NCBI GenBank assembly: GCA_002734065.2
Contig: NVXU02000020.1
Span: 1 to 64,000, forward strand
Length of the DNA stretch: 64,000 bases
DNA from: Fluviicola sp.
GTDB taxonomy: Bacteria > Bacteroidota > Bacteroidia > Flavobacteriales_D > Crocinitomicaceae
Direction: 5' to 3'
The stretch's first letter is position 1. Each line of letters begins with the position of its first letter. The notes beneath the pieces were generated by a model. That model was not told where the DNA came from. It was given only the letters and a program-made list of their open reading frames with translations, and did no database searches. The position numbers and the translations under genes are program-made. Below are positions 7,305 through 17,487 of this stretch, one piece after another.

Positions 7305-10300
7305 ATGAAACTAACAGTTATCCTACTGTTTTTATCTATTGGATGGTCTTCTGCACAGGGAGACACGTTGCAATTTCCTATAAACAATAATGTAGATCCA
7401 ACGCAATCGGGCAACCAAAGTTTTGACCTTGGAGACCCTTCTTCTCTGAACCAAACCATCGTTTATGACCCAATCACTGGGACTTACGTTTTTAAAGAAA
7501 CCATAGGTAGCAGAGAATTGTATTTTAGAAACCCTTCCATGATGACGCTGGAAGAATACCTCGATTATGAGCGTAAAAAATCAATGCGAGAGAATTGGAA
7601 AGATAAAATTGACCAGCAAACAGCAGCAAGTCAACCTATGGAATTTCCAATTAAGATACCGAGCAAATTATTCGAGAATTTCTTTGGTTCGGACCAAATT
7701 ACCATCCGTCCGCAAGGAAGTGTAGAGTTATCATTTGGTGTAAATTCTTCGCGATACGATAATCCTCTTATTCCAGAAAGGCAGCGAAAAATCACTCGTT
7801 TTGACTTTGACCAGCAAATTAATTTGAATTTAGTAGGGCAAATCGGTACAAAATTAAAATTAGGAGTCAGTTACAACACGCAAGCGGCTTTTGACTTCGA
7901 CAATGTTTCAAAATTAGAATACACTGGAAATGAAGATCAAATAATGCAGAAAATTGGCTTAGGAAACGTCTCGTTTGACATTCCAACCTCATTGATTCAA
8001 GGTTCGCAAACTTTATTTGGTATCACAACACAGATGAAATTTGGGAATACAACCGTTGATTTAATTGCGGCATCTTCCAAAGGGAAACGAAAAGAAATAA
8101 ACATCGAAGGGAAAGCACAGGTTCAGCGGTTTGAGCTAAGCGCAGACAATTACGAAGCGAACCGTCACTATTTCATCAACCTTTATCACCACGATAATTA
8201 TGACAAGGGAATGTCAACCTTACCGATTGTTAATTCGACCATTAATATTACAAGAATGGAGGTTTGGTTGACAAACAGAACCAACAACACACAAAACACT
8301 CGAAATATTATTGCTTTTACCGATTTAGGAGAGGCAACCGCAGCCAATTGTCAAGGAAACCCAGGCAATTTTGCACCCACTGACATTCCTGACAATTCTG
8401 CCAATGGTTTATATGCTTGGGCATCAACACAACCTCTGGTTAGGTCTTTTAACAATGCGGTTTCTGCCTTGAGTTCTCAAGTAGTTGCTCCAGGTCCTTT
8501 TGAGCAAGCAGTAGAATACGAGAAAGTAGAGAATGCAAGAAAATTAACTGAGCAAGAATATTCATATAATGCTCAATTAGGCTTTATTTCCTTGAACTTG
8601 CCTCTAAATACAGATGAAGTTCTTGGTGTAGCTTATGAATATACTTACAGAGGCCAAACTTATCAAGTTGGAGAATTCTCAACAGATGGTGTCTCAGGAC
8701 AGGATGCGTTAATCATGAAATTGTTGAAACCGACAATTACCAATCCCAATAATAAACTGTGGGGGTTAATGATGAAGAATGTTTATTCTATTGGTGCTTA
8801 CCAAGTAGACCAACTAGGGTTTCGATTGGATTTATTGTATAATAATCCAGCAACGTCAGTTAAAGTTCCATTTTTTCCAGCGGATAACTTAGGAGCAACA
8901 ACTTTAGGAGGTCCTATTCTTGGGATAGATGATGAACAGTTGGTTACGCTTCTCGAAATGGATAAAATCAATGTCAATAATCAACCTTTTTCGGATGGTG
9001 TTTTTGATTTTGTGCCGATTCAATTTCAAGGAAATAGAGCAGAGAATGGAGGAACGATAAACACCAGAAATGGTCGTGTCTATTTTTCAACCGTTGAGCC
9101 TTTTGGTCAAACATTGGCAGATAAATTAAGCGCTGCTGGCGTTGCACAAACAGTCATTAATCAAGTAGCTTATACAGAACTGTATGATTCTACAAAAACG
9201 GCAGCGCAACAAATTCCGAGCAAGAATAGGTTCAGTTTGAAAGGAGAATACCAATCCTCAGTTAGTTCTGACATCCCTCTTAATGCATTGAACGTTCCAG
9301 AAGGAGCAGTAACTGTAACGGCAGGTGGAATTAAGATGATTGAAGGAACTGATTACACAGTTGATTATAATTTAGGAAGAGTAAAAATATTAAACACCGG
9401 TGTTTTAGAGTCGAACACACCAATAAAGATTTCCATTGAGAGTAACTCTGTCTTTGGGTTTCAATCAAAATCATTGCTCGGCGCAAGAGTTGCCCATCGA
9501 TTTAATGATAAGTTAAACATTGGTGCAACGTGGATGAGAATGATGGAGCGACCTGTAACTCAGAAAGTAGATATTGGAAGTGAACCATTTAAGAACAATG
9601 TTTTAGGATTGGATGTTGCCTACCGAACAGATGTGCCGTTTTTAACGAAATTGGTTGATTTCTTGCCTGTTATTTCTACCAAAGAAAGGTCAACTTTCTC
9701 TTTTACGGGAGAATTTGCCCATTTAATTCCAGGTCAACCAAGAGCCATTAACAAAGAAGGGACATCTTATGTTGATGATTTTGAAGGCTCTCAAAGCACA
9801 ATTGATTTACGTTCTTTTCAAGCGTGGCATTTAGCATCTATTCCTGAAGGGCAACCTGATTTGTTTCCAGAGGCGACTAATACCGACTTATCAGCAGGAT
9901 TTAAAAGAGCCAAACTTTCTTGGTATGTGATTGACCCATTATTCTATCAAAGTAATAACCTTACTCCGCAACACATCGTAGATAATCCAGCTCAATTGGC
10001 TGACAGTAGAATGCGAACGGTAAATCAAACGGATATTTGGCCAAATTATGACCCTCAGTATGGTTCTATTCTGAACGTATCAATTTTTGATTTGGCTTAT
10101 TACCCATTAGAAAGAGGGATGTACAATTACGACACCACAAACACGGTGAATGCTGACGGAACATTTGTCAACCCAGAAAGTCGGTGGGGTGGAATCATGA
10201 GAGCTTTGACCACGACAGATTTTGAACAAACAAACATCGAATATATCCAGTTTTGGATGTTAGACCCCTTTAACGTTGATGCAGAAGCAGTGAATCCTAA

Positions 10301-13300
10301 TTCAACGCATAACGGAGGAGATTTATACATTAATTTAGGGAATATTTCTGAGGATATCCTGCCAGATTCTCGAAAAAGCTTTGAAAATGGATTGCCACCA
10401 ACAGGATCGTCTATTTCTGGAGATACAGACACGACAATTTGGTCTCGTGTATCGACGCAACAAGTAGTAGTTAATGCGTTTGACAATGACCCAGACGCCA
10501 GGGTTAACCAAGATATCGGCTTAGATGGGTGGGACGATGCCCAAGAGAATGTAGAGTTTGGAAATTACGTAAGCTGGGTCAACGCAAATGCAACCTTAGA
10601 TGCAGTAACAAAAGCAAAAATGTTAGCGGATCCTTCTAACGATAATTATAGGTATTTTAGGGATGACAGGTCCGATGCGGATAAATTAAGCATCCTTGAG
10701 CGTTACAAATTGTACAATGGAATGGAGGGAAACTCTCCGACAACGGAAATGTCCAATTCTTTCAATGCAGACGGTTATCCAACAATTAGTACCAACACAC
10801 CAGATATAGAAGATATTAACCAAGACAATAATCTATCAGAATCTGAAAGTTACTTCCAGTACAAATTGGATATTCGACCGGGAAACATGATCGTTGGAAA
10901 AAATTTCATAACCAGCGTTCAGATATATGATAAAGGAAACGGCGACAAAGAAAGATGGTGTCAATTTAAGATTCCAGTGGCGCAATACGAGCGAAAAATA
11001 GGTGGTATTTCTGATTTTAGATCTATTCGTTTTATGCGTCTGTTCTTAAAAGATTTTGATGAAGAAGTAGTTCTCCGTTTTGCAAGAATGGAGTTTATAC
11101 GTGGAGAATGGAGAAGATACCTTCTTAGTTTGGAAGATGACGTCGAAGGAATTGTTATTGACCCTAACTTAACGACTTTTGATATTGGTGCTGTTAATAT
11201 TCAAGAGAACAACAACAGACAGCCTGTCAATTATGTTGTTCCTCCAGGAATTGTGCAAGAGGTTGATCCTTCGCAAACCTTCCAACGACTACTAAATGAA
11301 CAGTCACTGAGTTTAGAAGTGTGTGATTTACAAGATGGAGATGCACGTGCGGCTTACAGAAATGTACAGTTTGATGTTCGTAATTACAAGAAGTTAAAAA
11401 TGTTTGTTCACGCAGAAGAAGTGGACCCTTCAAAACCTCTAGACGATGATGAACTTTCTCTGTTTATACGATTAGGGACAGACTTTATAGACAATTACTA
11501 CGAGTACGAAATACCATTAAAAACAACTACCTGGGGTTCTAACTTAGACACGGACGTTTGGCCAGAAGAGAATTTTGTTGAAATTGTTTTTGAAGATCTA
11601 CTCAACATTAAAAAGCAAAGAAATCAGTTAATTACAGATGGAAATACTTCCATTTCTTATATCGTAGAGTACGCAAAAGTTGACCCGGCAAATAAAGAGA
11701 GAATCATTCGTGTGAAAGGAAGTCCAAACTTGCAGGACATGAAAACCATTATGATTGGTATTCGAAATCCTCATACAAATTCTCACGACCTTGACACTTG
11801 GTCAGAGGATGGACAGCCAAAATGCGCAGCTGTTTGGGTCAATGAGTTGCGATTGACAGACTTTCTTAGTAAAGGAGGGTCAGCAGCAGTTGCTCAAATG
11901 CAAGTTCAATTTGCTGATTTTGCCAACTTAAATATGTCTGGGAATTACTCTGGAATTAATTGGGGTTCTGTTGAAAGCAGAGTGCAAGAAAGACAGAGAG
12001 ACGAAAGAATTGGTTTTGACTTGAATTCTAACATTCAATTAGGGCAATTCTTCGGTAAAAGAGCAAAAGTTTCTTTGCCATTCTTCTATGGCTATTCTTT
12101 AGGGATTGTTAACCCTGAATATGATCCGTTTAACCCCGACATTAGACTAAAAGATTATGATGATATCGCCGAGAGAAGAAAACGAGCGAAGTTAGGGCAA
12201 GATTTTACGGAGAGAAAGTCGTACAACTTTACCAACGTGCGTAAAGAAATGAAGGCGGGAGCAAAACCAAGAATGTGGAGGATATCCAATTGGGCTGCAA
12301 ACTATTCTTACTCAGAAAGCTTAAGCCGTGACTTTAATACGAATTACGACAGAACAAAAACGTGGAGTGGAGGGTTAACGTATAACTATTCTTTTGCATC
12401 AAAGCCAATAATGCCCTTCAAGAAGTCTAAATTCTTAAAGAAATCGAAATGGTTTGCCTTAATAAGGGATGTAAATTTCTATTTAAAACCAAAAAACATC
12501 TCTTTTTCTTCGGATGCTTTGAGAAGTTATAATGAACGTCAAGTTAGAAATAACATTGTTCCCGACTATGAATTTAGACCCGTTTATGTGAAGCAGTTTG
12601 GATGGAATAGAAAATATAGTTTGGCACATGATATTACAAAAAAACTCAAATTCAAATTTGATGCAACAAACAGGTCAATCTTTGAAGAAGGAGACGGACG
12701 AGTAGATAGAAAATTAGACCCAAATGGATACCGTGCGTTTAAAGACTCTATCGGTTCACAATTAGGGACTTTCGGCAGAACCATGGACTATGCACACAAT
12801 TATAGCTTAAGTTATACGCTTCCGTTGGATAAAATTCCGGCATTGAATTGGATAAGTGCCAACACAAAATATTCTTCTTCGTATAACTGGCAACGCGCAC
12901 CATTGGCGCAACCTGAATTTGGCAACACCATTCAGAACAGCAGAAACATTAACATGACTACGCAGCTGAATTTCACAAATCTGTACAATAAAGTTCCATT
13001 CTTTAAGAAAGTAAATCAAGCTGGGAGAAGAAATACAAGAGGTTCAGCGATAAGTAACAGAAAGCCAGTAGCTGGAGGAGCAAAACCTAAGCCTGTAGTC
13101 AATGAGAAGCCTGAGGACGAAATGACCAAGAAAGAATTGCGTGAAAAACGTCGTAGAGAACGAAAAGAGAAACGGGAAGAAAAAAGAAAAGAGCGCAAGG
13201 AAAAGAAAGTAAATCCAGTTGCCGGCTTCTTGGCACGTATGGTTATGAGTGTGAGAAATGTATCGGGAACTTATACAATTACTGATGGTACATTGTTGCC

Positions 13301-14609
13301 AGGTTATAACCAGGAAACAAGTGTTTTAGGATTTAACCCAAGCTTTAATTCTGGAATGGGAGGCTTTATCTTTGGACAACAGCGCTATGATATTTGGGGC
13401 AGAGAAACAGGTTACAATGTTGCAGAAACAGCCAGAGATAACGGTTGGTTGGTTCAGAATGAGAACTTGAACAAACAATTTGTTACTTCCAGCACTAATA
13501 ACTTAAACTTGAGGGCAACATTGGAGCCAATCAAAGATGTTTCGATAGAATTGTCTTTGAACAGAACGTTTAGCAACAATTCGAGTGAATTTTACAGATG
13601 GAATTCTTTAACGTCACAGTTCGAAGGTCAAAGTAGGGTAGAATTATCAACCGTTACTTATTCTAACGTTTCTATTAGTTCTGCCTTTACCAAACTGGGG
13701 AAAGAGTATCAATCTTCTGTTTTTGAGCAGTTATTGGAGAATAGAAAAGACGTATCTCAATTACTTGGTGCAGCAAACTCGAACGCGACACAAACCGCTT
13801 CGGGTTATTACAACGGTTATAGCGGTTCACAACAAGAGGTTGTTTTGGGTGCTTTCTTAACTTCTTACACCAACAGAAATGTGAGTGAGAAGAATGTTAA
13901 CCCTATAAGAAACATGCCGTTGCCAAATTGGTCGATTAATTACAACGGCTTGAAGAAGTTTAAATTCATGAAGAAAGTGCTTCGTAATTTTGTGTTGCGA
14001 CATGCTTACAGTTCTACAGTTGCCGTTTCTGGAATGCAAACAAACCTAAATGCCGCATTTGATGGCAACGGGAATGCAACAGCAAGAGATTTAAACAATA
14101 ATTTTATTGCTGGAATGCAGATTCAAAATGTTGTAGTTACGGAACGTTTTTCTCCACTGATTGGATTTGATGCCACATGGATTGTAAAAGGACAAGGATT
14201 GATAACGAAGTTTGAATACAAGAAAGACAAGAGTTCAACGCTTTCATTAAATAACAATCAAGTAACAGAGGTGTTGGGAACTGAATTTGTCATCGGTTTA
14301 GGGTATAAATTCAAGAAGATTAAAATTTCTCCGAAAATCGACCCAAGTCCTGTTAATATTCGTTTTGACTTCTCTTTTAGAGATAATTTAACCGTGATTA
14401 GAAAGGTTGTTGAACAAACAGATCAAGCAACAGCAGGACAGAAAGTAATTTCAATTAAAGCGTCTGCGGATTACAACTTATCGAAATTCTTAACGATACA
14501 ATTGTACTACGACCAGACCTTGAATACACCAAAAATTGCCACTTCGTACAACACAGGAAACATGAGTGCAGGTTTACGTTTGAGGTTTAACCTTGCGGGA
14601 GTTCAATGA
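7305..14609 (+). CDS. sprA: Cell surface protein SprA, outer-membrane translocon of the type IX secretion system
   Basis: About 2,434 residues, the huge size diagnostic of SprA, which forms the 36-strand outer-membrane pore of the T9SS. A signal peptide (MKLTVILLFLSIGWSSAQ) is followed by beta-rich sequence throughout; conserved-looking segments include FLPVISTKERSTFSFTGEFAHLIPG, YVDDFEGSQSTIDLR and GLDGWDDAQENVEFG, and the end is SAGLRLRFNLAGVQ. A TTG at 7281 would add eight residues; I prefer the ATG at 7305 because it gives a standard signal peptide. A strongly basic stretch (about residues 1940-1970, KKELREKRRRERKEKREEKR) interrupts the barrel. It follows ruvA closely and overlaps the next gene by 4 bases. 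Confidence 0.95.
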   Translation: MKLTVILLFLSIGWSSAQGDTLQFPINNNVDPTQSGNQSFDLGDPSSLNQTIVYDPITGTYVFKETIGSRELYFRNPSMMTLEEYLDYERKKSMRENWKDKIDQQTAASQPMEFPIKIPSKLFENFFGSDQITIRPQGSVELSFGVNSSRYDNPLIPERQRKITRFDFDQQINLNLVGQIGTKLKLGVSYNTQAAFDFDNVSKLEYTGNEDQIMQKIGLGNVSFDIPTSLIQGSQTLFGITTQMKFGNTTVDLIAASSKGKRKEINIEGKAQVQRFELSADNYEANRHYFINLYHHDNYDKGMSTLPIVNSTINITRMEVWLTNRTNNTQNTRNIIAFTDLGEATAANCQGNPGNFAPTDIPDNSANGLYAWASTQPLVRSFNNAVSALSSQVVAPGPFEQAVEYEKVENARKLTEQEYSYNAQLGFISLNLPLNTDEVLGVAYEYTYRGQTYQVGEFSTDGVSGQDALIMKLLKPTITNPNNKLWGLMMKNVYSIGAYQVDQLGFRLDLLYNNPATSVKVPFFPADNLGATTLGGPILGIDDEQLVTLLEMDKINVNNQPFSDGVFDFVPIQFQGNRAENGGTINTRNGRVYFSTVEPFGQTLADKLSAAGVAQTVINQVAYTELYDSTKTAAQQIPSKNRFSLKGEYQSSVSSDIPLNALNVPEGAVTVTAGGIKMIEGTDYTVDYNLGRVKILNTGVLESNTPIKISIESNSVFGFQSKSLLGARVAHRFNDKLNIGATWMRMMERPVTQKVDIGSEPFKNNVLGLDVAYRTDVPFLTKLVDFLPVISTKERSTFSFTGEFAHLIPGQPRAINKEGTSYVDDFEGSQSTIDLRSFQAWHLASIPEGQPDLFPEATNTDLSAGFKRAKLSWYVIDPLFYQSNNLTPQHIVDNPAQLADSRMRTVNQTDIWPNYDPQYGSILNVSIFDLAYYPLERGMYNYDTTNTVNADGTFVNPESRWGGIMRALTTTDFEQTNIEYIQFWMLDPFNVDAEAVNPNSTHNGGDLYINLGNISEDILPDSRKSFENGLPPTGSSISGDTDTTIWSRVSTQQVVVNAFDNDPDARVNQDIGLDGWDDAQENVEFGNYVSWVNANATLDAVTKAKMLADPSNDNYRYFRDDRSDADKLSILERYKLYNGMEGNSPTTEMSNSFNADGYPTISTNTPDIEDINQDNNLSESESYFQYKLDIRPGNMIVGKNFITSVQIYDKGNGDKERWCQFKIPVAQYERKIGGISDFRSIRFMRLFLKDFDEEVVLRFARMEFIRGEWRRYLLSLEDDVEGIVIDPNLTTFDIGAVNIQENNNRQPVNYVVPPGIVQEVDPSQTFQRLLNEQSLSLEVCDLQDGDARAAYRNVQFDVRNYKKLKMFVHAEEVDPSKPLDDDELSLFIRLGTDFIDNYYEYEIPLKTTTWGSNLDTDVWPEENFVEIVFEDLLNIKKQRNQLITDGNTSISYIVEYAKVDPANKERIIRVKGSPNLQDMKTIMIGIRNPHTNSHDLDTWSEDGQPKCAAVWVNELRLTDFLSKGGSAAVAQMQVQFADFANLNMSGNYSGINWGSVESRVQERQRDERIGFDLNSNIQLGQFFGKRAKVSLPFFYGYSLGIVNPEYDPFNPDIRLKDYDDIAERRKRAKLGQDFTERKSYNFTNVRKEMKAGAKPRMWRISNWAANYSYSESLSRDFNTNYDRTKTWSGGLTYNYSFASKPIMPFKKSKFLKKSKWFALIRDVNFYLKPKNISFSSDALRSYNERQVRNNIVPDYEFRPVYVKQFGWNRKYSLAHDITKKLKFKFDATNRSIFEEGDGRVDRKLDPNGYRAFKDSIGSQLGTFGRTMDYAHNYSLSYTLPLDKIPALNWISANTKYSSSYNWQRAPLAQPEFGNTIQNSRNINMTTQLNFTNLYNKVPFFKKVNQAGRRNTRGSAISNRKPVAGGAKPKPVVNEKPEDEMTKKELREKRRRERKEKREEKRKERKEKKVNPVAGFLARMVMSVRNVSGTYTITDGTLLPGYNQETSVLGFNPSFNSGMGGFIFGQQRYDIWGRETGYNVAETARDNGWLVQNENLNKQFVTSSTNNLNLRATLEPIKDVSIELSLNRTFSNNSSEFYRWNSLTSQFEGQSRVELSTVTYSNVSISSAFTKLGKEYQSSVFEQLLENRKDVSQLLGAANSNATQTASGYYNGYSGSQQEVVLGAFLTSYTNRNVSEKNVNPIRNMPLPNWSINYNGLKKFKFMKKVLRNFVLRHAYSSTVAVSGMQTNLNAAFDGNGNATARDLNNNFIAGMQIQNVVVTERFSPLIGFDATWIVKGQGLITKFEYKKDKSSTLSLNNNQVTEVLGTEFVIGLGYKFKKIKISPKIDPSPVNIRFDFSFRDNLTVIRKVVEQTDQATAGQKVISIKASADYNLSKFLTIQLYYDQTLNTPKIATSYNTGNMSAGLRLRFNLAGVQ

Positions 14610-15046
14610 TGATAAGACCAGCAGAACCCAAAGATGTATCTTCCATTCTCGTGCTTATAAAAGGCTTGGCAGAATACGAGAAGGATTTAGCCGCTGTTAT
14701 CAATACAGAAGAGAAATTACACAATGATTTATTTGTTTGCAAACTCTGCGAAGCCTTTGTAGCAGTGGAAGACAGCGGGGTCATTGGTTTTGCTTTATTC
14801 TTCACCGCCTACTCAACATGGAAAGGACCTGTGATTTATTTAGAAGACTTATTCGTACTCCCAGAACATAGAAATACAGGCGCAGGATCTCAGTTATTTG
14901 ATGCCGTTGTGCAAGTTGCAAAAGACAGAAAAGTAGCCAGAATGGATTGGCAAATCTTAGAATGGAACCAACCAGCGATAGATTTTTACAAAAGAAAAGG
15001 AGCAACAATTGACCCAGAGTGGTTGAATGGAAGGCTTTTCTTTTAG
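14606..15046 (+). CDS. GNAT acetyltransferase, diamine N-acetyltransferase-like
   Basis: 146 residues. The GNAT core is complete: FALFFTAYSTWKGPVIYLEDLFV, then the acetyl-CoA loop VLPEHRNTGAGSQLFDAV (R/Q-x-x-G-x-G/A), and LEWNQPAIDFYKRKGA. The STWKG...YLEDLFV and WNQPAIDFY segments closely follow spermidine/spermine N1-acetyltransferases, so a polyamine or small diamine acceptor is likely but not proven. The ATG overlaps the sprA TGA (ATGA), implying translational coupling. A second in-frame ATG at 14609 is an equally good start. Confidence 0.88.
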   Translation: MMIRPAEPKDVSSILVLIKGLAEYEKDLAAVINTEEKLHNDLFVCKLCEAFVAVEDSGVIGFALFFTAYSTWKGPVIYLEDLFVLPEHRNTGAGSQLFDAVVQVAKDRKVARMDWQILEWNQPAIDFYKRKGATIDPEWLNGRLFF

Positions 15047-15126
15047 ACCGCTGCGCTTATTCGACCGCTATCGCTTTTCGATGCGCTCGTTCCTCGCTGT
15101 TTGACTATTCGACTAAGTTTTCTTAA

Positions 15127-15180
15127 ACACTCCACACTCCACACTCCACACTCCACACTCCACACTCCACACTCCACACT
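15127..15180. repeat. Heptanucleotide tandem repeat (ACACTCC) x 7.7
   Basis: Seven perfect copies of ACACTCC plus five bases of an eighth. It lies in the 247-bp gap between the acetyltransferase and the phoH gene (convergent). The same gap begins with a segment alternating CGACCGCT and CGATGCGCTCG words and contains CACTGAGCTTGTCGAAGTG (15260-15278), an imperfect dyad of a kind often dispersed in Flavobacteriales genomes. No gene is visible here. Confidence 0.95.
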
Positions 15181-15293
15181 TCTTTTCTTGCGCAGATAAA
15201 CGCGAATGAATGCATAAATAATATAGACTTACGTTTTAACTCATCACTCATCACTTTTACACTGAGCTTGTCGAAGTGCTAACAAAAGTCCAC

Positions 15294-16619
15294 TTAAAGC
15301 AGTTCATTCGCTAAATTGGCCAATTCAGAGCGCTCCCCTTTTTCCAATTTTACGCTTGCAAATAAATTTTGCCCTTTTAGTTTGTCGATGAGGTAAGCGA
15401 GTCCATTACTGTGTTCATCCAAGTAAGGCGTGTCAATTTGGTTGATGTCACCTGTGAAAATGATTTTGGTATTCTCCCCAGCTCTAGTAATGATTGTTTT
15501 CACTTCGTGTGGCGTTAAATTTTGTGCTTCATCCACGATGAAAATCATGTTGGACAAGCTTCGACCTCTGATAAATGCTAACGGTGAAATCACGATTTTG
15601 CCACTTTCTTGCAATTCTGTAATCGCTTTGTGCTTGCGTTCATTCTCACCAAATTGCGACTTGATAAACTTTAAATTATCCCACAAAGGCTCCATGTAAG
15701 GACCAATTTTATCATTGGCATCCCCAGGGAGAAATCCAATTTCTTTGTTAGAAAGCGGAACAACGGGTCTTGCCAATAAAATTTGCTGGTATTTCTTATT
15801 CTGTTCCAAAGCAGACGCTAAGGCAAGCAATGTTTTACCTGTTCCGGCGACACCTTGCAAAGCCACTAATTTTATTTCATCGTTAAGCAAAGCATTCAAC
15901 GCAAAAGCCTGTTCTGCATTTTTGGGCTTTATACCATAAACAAATTCCTTTTCAATTCGCTCTAATTGGTTCAAATGAGGATTGTAAACGGCCAAAGAGG
16001 ATGATTTTCCATTCTTCAAAATGTAATAACCATTGGCAACTTTTTGTTCACCAAGAATGCCATCTTCATCTATTCTACCTTTGGTGAAAATTTGTCTAAT
16101 TTGCTCAGAATCGAGGTTCTCAATGACACAAACTCCCGATTTTTTGGAAATATCATCGCTTACCCTGCCTGTTTTGTAATCTTCGGCGTTGATGCCAAGT
16201 GCTTTTGCTTTAATGCGTAAGTTAATGTCTTTTGTAACAAGAATGACCTCTTTTTTAGGCTCTTTTTCTTTCAGATACAATGCAGCATTGATGATTTTAT
16301 GATCGTTTTTTCCCTTTGCATAAATACTTTCTGCATTCAATCCTTTTGGGTCTGTGGCGAGTACAATTTTAAAATTGCCCTTGTCTTTTCCGAGTGAAAT
16401 CCATTCTTGCAAACTAGAGTTTACAGAAAGTTTATCAATAAAACGGATGACCTCTCTTGCCGAAAAATTCTTGGTATCATTTCCTATTTTAAAATTGTCC
16501 AATTCTTCCAAAACAGTAATTGGAATGGCAACATCGTGGTTTTTAAAAGTGGTAATCGCTTGGTGATCGTGCAACAAAACGGAAGTGTCCAATACGGCAA
16601 TCTTTTTCTTTTTAGTCAT
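15294..16619 (-). CDS. PIN domain-PhoH family ATPase
   Basis: 441 residues. The N-terminal PIN nuclease domain begins AVLDTSVLLHD with further acidic positions (EELDNF, ATDPKG, VTKDINLRIKA). The C-terminal PhoH domain has Walker A GVAGTGKTLLALA, Walker B FIVDEAQNLTP and FTGDINQID. PIN-PhoH proteins of this type act as ATP-driven RNA helicase/ribonucleases in the cytoplasm. The start is the ATG at 16619. It stands alone, convergent with the acetyltransferase gene. Confidence 0.92.
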   Translation of the reverse strand: MTKKKKIAVLDTSVLLHDHQAITTFKNHDVAIPITVLEELDNFKIGNDTKNFSAREVIRFIDKLSVNSSLQEWISLGKDKGNFKIVLATDPKGLNAESIYAKGKNDHKIINAALYLKEKEPKKEVILVTKDINLRIKAKALGINAEDYKTGRVSDDISKKSGVCVIENLDSEQIRQIFTKGRIDEDGILGEQKVANGYYILKNGKSSSLAVYNPHLNQLERIEKEFVYGIKPKNAEQAFALNALLNDEIKLVALQGVAGTGKTLLALASALEQNKKYQQILLARPVVPLSNKEIGFLPGDANDKIGPYMEPLWDNLKFIKSQFGENERKHKAITELQESGKIVISPLAFIRGRSLSNMIFIVDEAQNLTPHEVKTIITRAGENTKIIFTGDINQIDTPYLDEHSNGLAYLIDKLKGQNLFASVKLEKGERSELANLANELL

Positions 16620-16703
16620 AGGTTGAATTTGACTATTAAATTAATCTGATTTAGGAGCTGTTTGACAAAAAGTGTGCAGAGTTATTGACAGAAGAGTGTT
16701 AAT

Positions 16704-16713
16704 GGGGGGGGGG
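16704..16713. repeat. G10 homopolymer in intergenic region
   Basis: Ten consecutive G residues in an otherwise AT-rich 180-bp spacer between phoH and a TetR gene. It is followed by GGAGCTTTAGAG words also seen at 32820-32870, then by AGGGTGTTTTGGGG (about 16773-16786) and GCGTTTTTTAAG (about 16793-16804), which match the right arm and flank of the palindrome at 19903-19962. Confidence 0.95.
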
Positions 16714-16799
16714 AGCTTGGAGCTTTAGAGTTTTAGATTGTTAGAGAATTCACTTTTTTCGAAATTCAAATTAGGGTGTTTTGGGGAAGAATGCGTTTT

Positions 16800-17432
16800 T
16801 TAAGTAAAGAAAAATTCAGGCAATAAATTTTTAAATTCTTTTTTACCTTTAGGACCAAGAAATGGATATAACATACTCAAAAGTGTATTTACTTGGTTGT
16901 CTATTATTTTTCCCCCAAAACTATTTGAATAGAGTCCAGTTGAATATAGCCAAGTATTCCCATAATTAATCATCCTTTCTGCCAAAAAATCATATTCAAA
17001 TTTAAAAAAAGAACCTGTCATTAAATTTTGAGTTTTCATTTTTTCAAACAAAACCAAACAACCATCTATCCTGTTTTTATAAACCTCTTGAAAATGATTT
17101 TTTACAATATCACTAACAGTTAAAAGATTATATAAATCTGTCCAGAAATATTTATAATCAATCATTCTTCTCATACTCTGCTCAATATCACTTCTAATTT
17201 GAGTTATTGACACGTCAATACTGGGTAAATCTTTTATTCTTTCATCAAATTCTGACACCATTTCAAAATACAACGTCTCAAATATATCCTCTCGCTTTTT
17301 AAAATGATAATTTAAATTGCCGGAACTCATATTTAGTTTTAAAGCAATCATCCTTATAGTAACTTGGTGATAACCTTTTTCGTTAAATAATACTCTGGCT
17401 GCTTCTAATATTAATTTCTTTTTATTATTCAT
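16800..17432 (-). CDS. TetR/AcrR family transcriptional regulator
   Basis: 210 residues. The N-terminal HTH is typical (KLILEAARVLFNEKGYHQVTIRMIALKLNMSSGNLNYHFKKREDIFETLY), with a long variable ligand domain behind it. It is divergent from an alpha/beta hydrolase gene, with 55 bp between them holding two copies of a 15-bp element, so it probably represses that hydrolase and itself. The gene is noticeably more AT-rich than the housekeeping genes to its right. The inducer is unknown. Confidence 0.88.
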   Translation of the reverse strand: MNNKKKLILEAARVLFNEKGYHQVTIRMIALKLNMSSGNLNYHFKKREDIFETLYFEMVSEFDERIKDLPSIDVSITQIRSDIEQSMRRMIDYKYFWTDLYNLLTVSDIVKNHFQEVYKNRIDGCLVLFEKMKTQNLMTGSFFKFEYDFLAERMINYGNTWLYSTGLYSNSFGGKIIDNQVNTLLSMLYPFLGPKGKKEFKNLLPEFFFT

Positions 17433-17434
17433 TG

Positions 17435-17478
17435 GTAAACTTGTCCTAATTAATTATTTTTTAGTAAACTTGTCCTAA
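17435..17478. promoter_or_regulatory. Duplicated 15-bp operator-like element between TetR gene and hydrolase
   Basis: GTAAACTTGTCCTAA occurs exactly twice, at 17435-17449 and 17464-17478, 29 bp start to start. The first copy abuts the TetR start codon and the second lies 10 bases before the hydrolase ATG, so both genes could be shut by occupancy of the pair. Confidence 0.65.
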
Positions 17479-17487
17479 AATTACAAA

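Noticed and set aside
10127-10486. 119-codon minus-strand frame inside sprA
   Set aside because: Antisense shadow of a strongly coding frame with no recognisable protein features.
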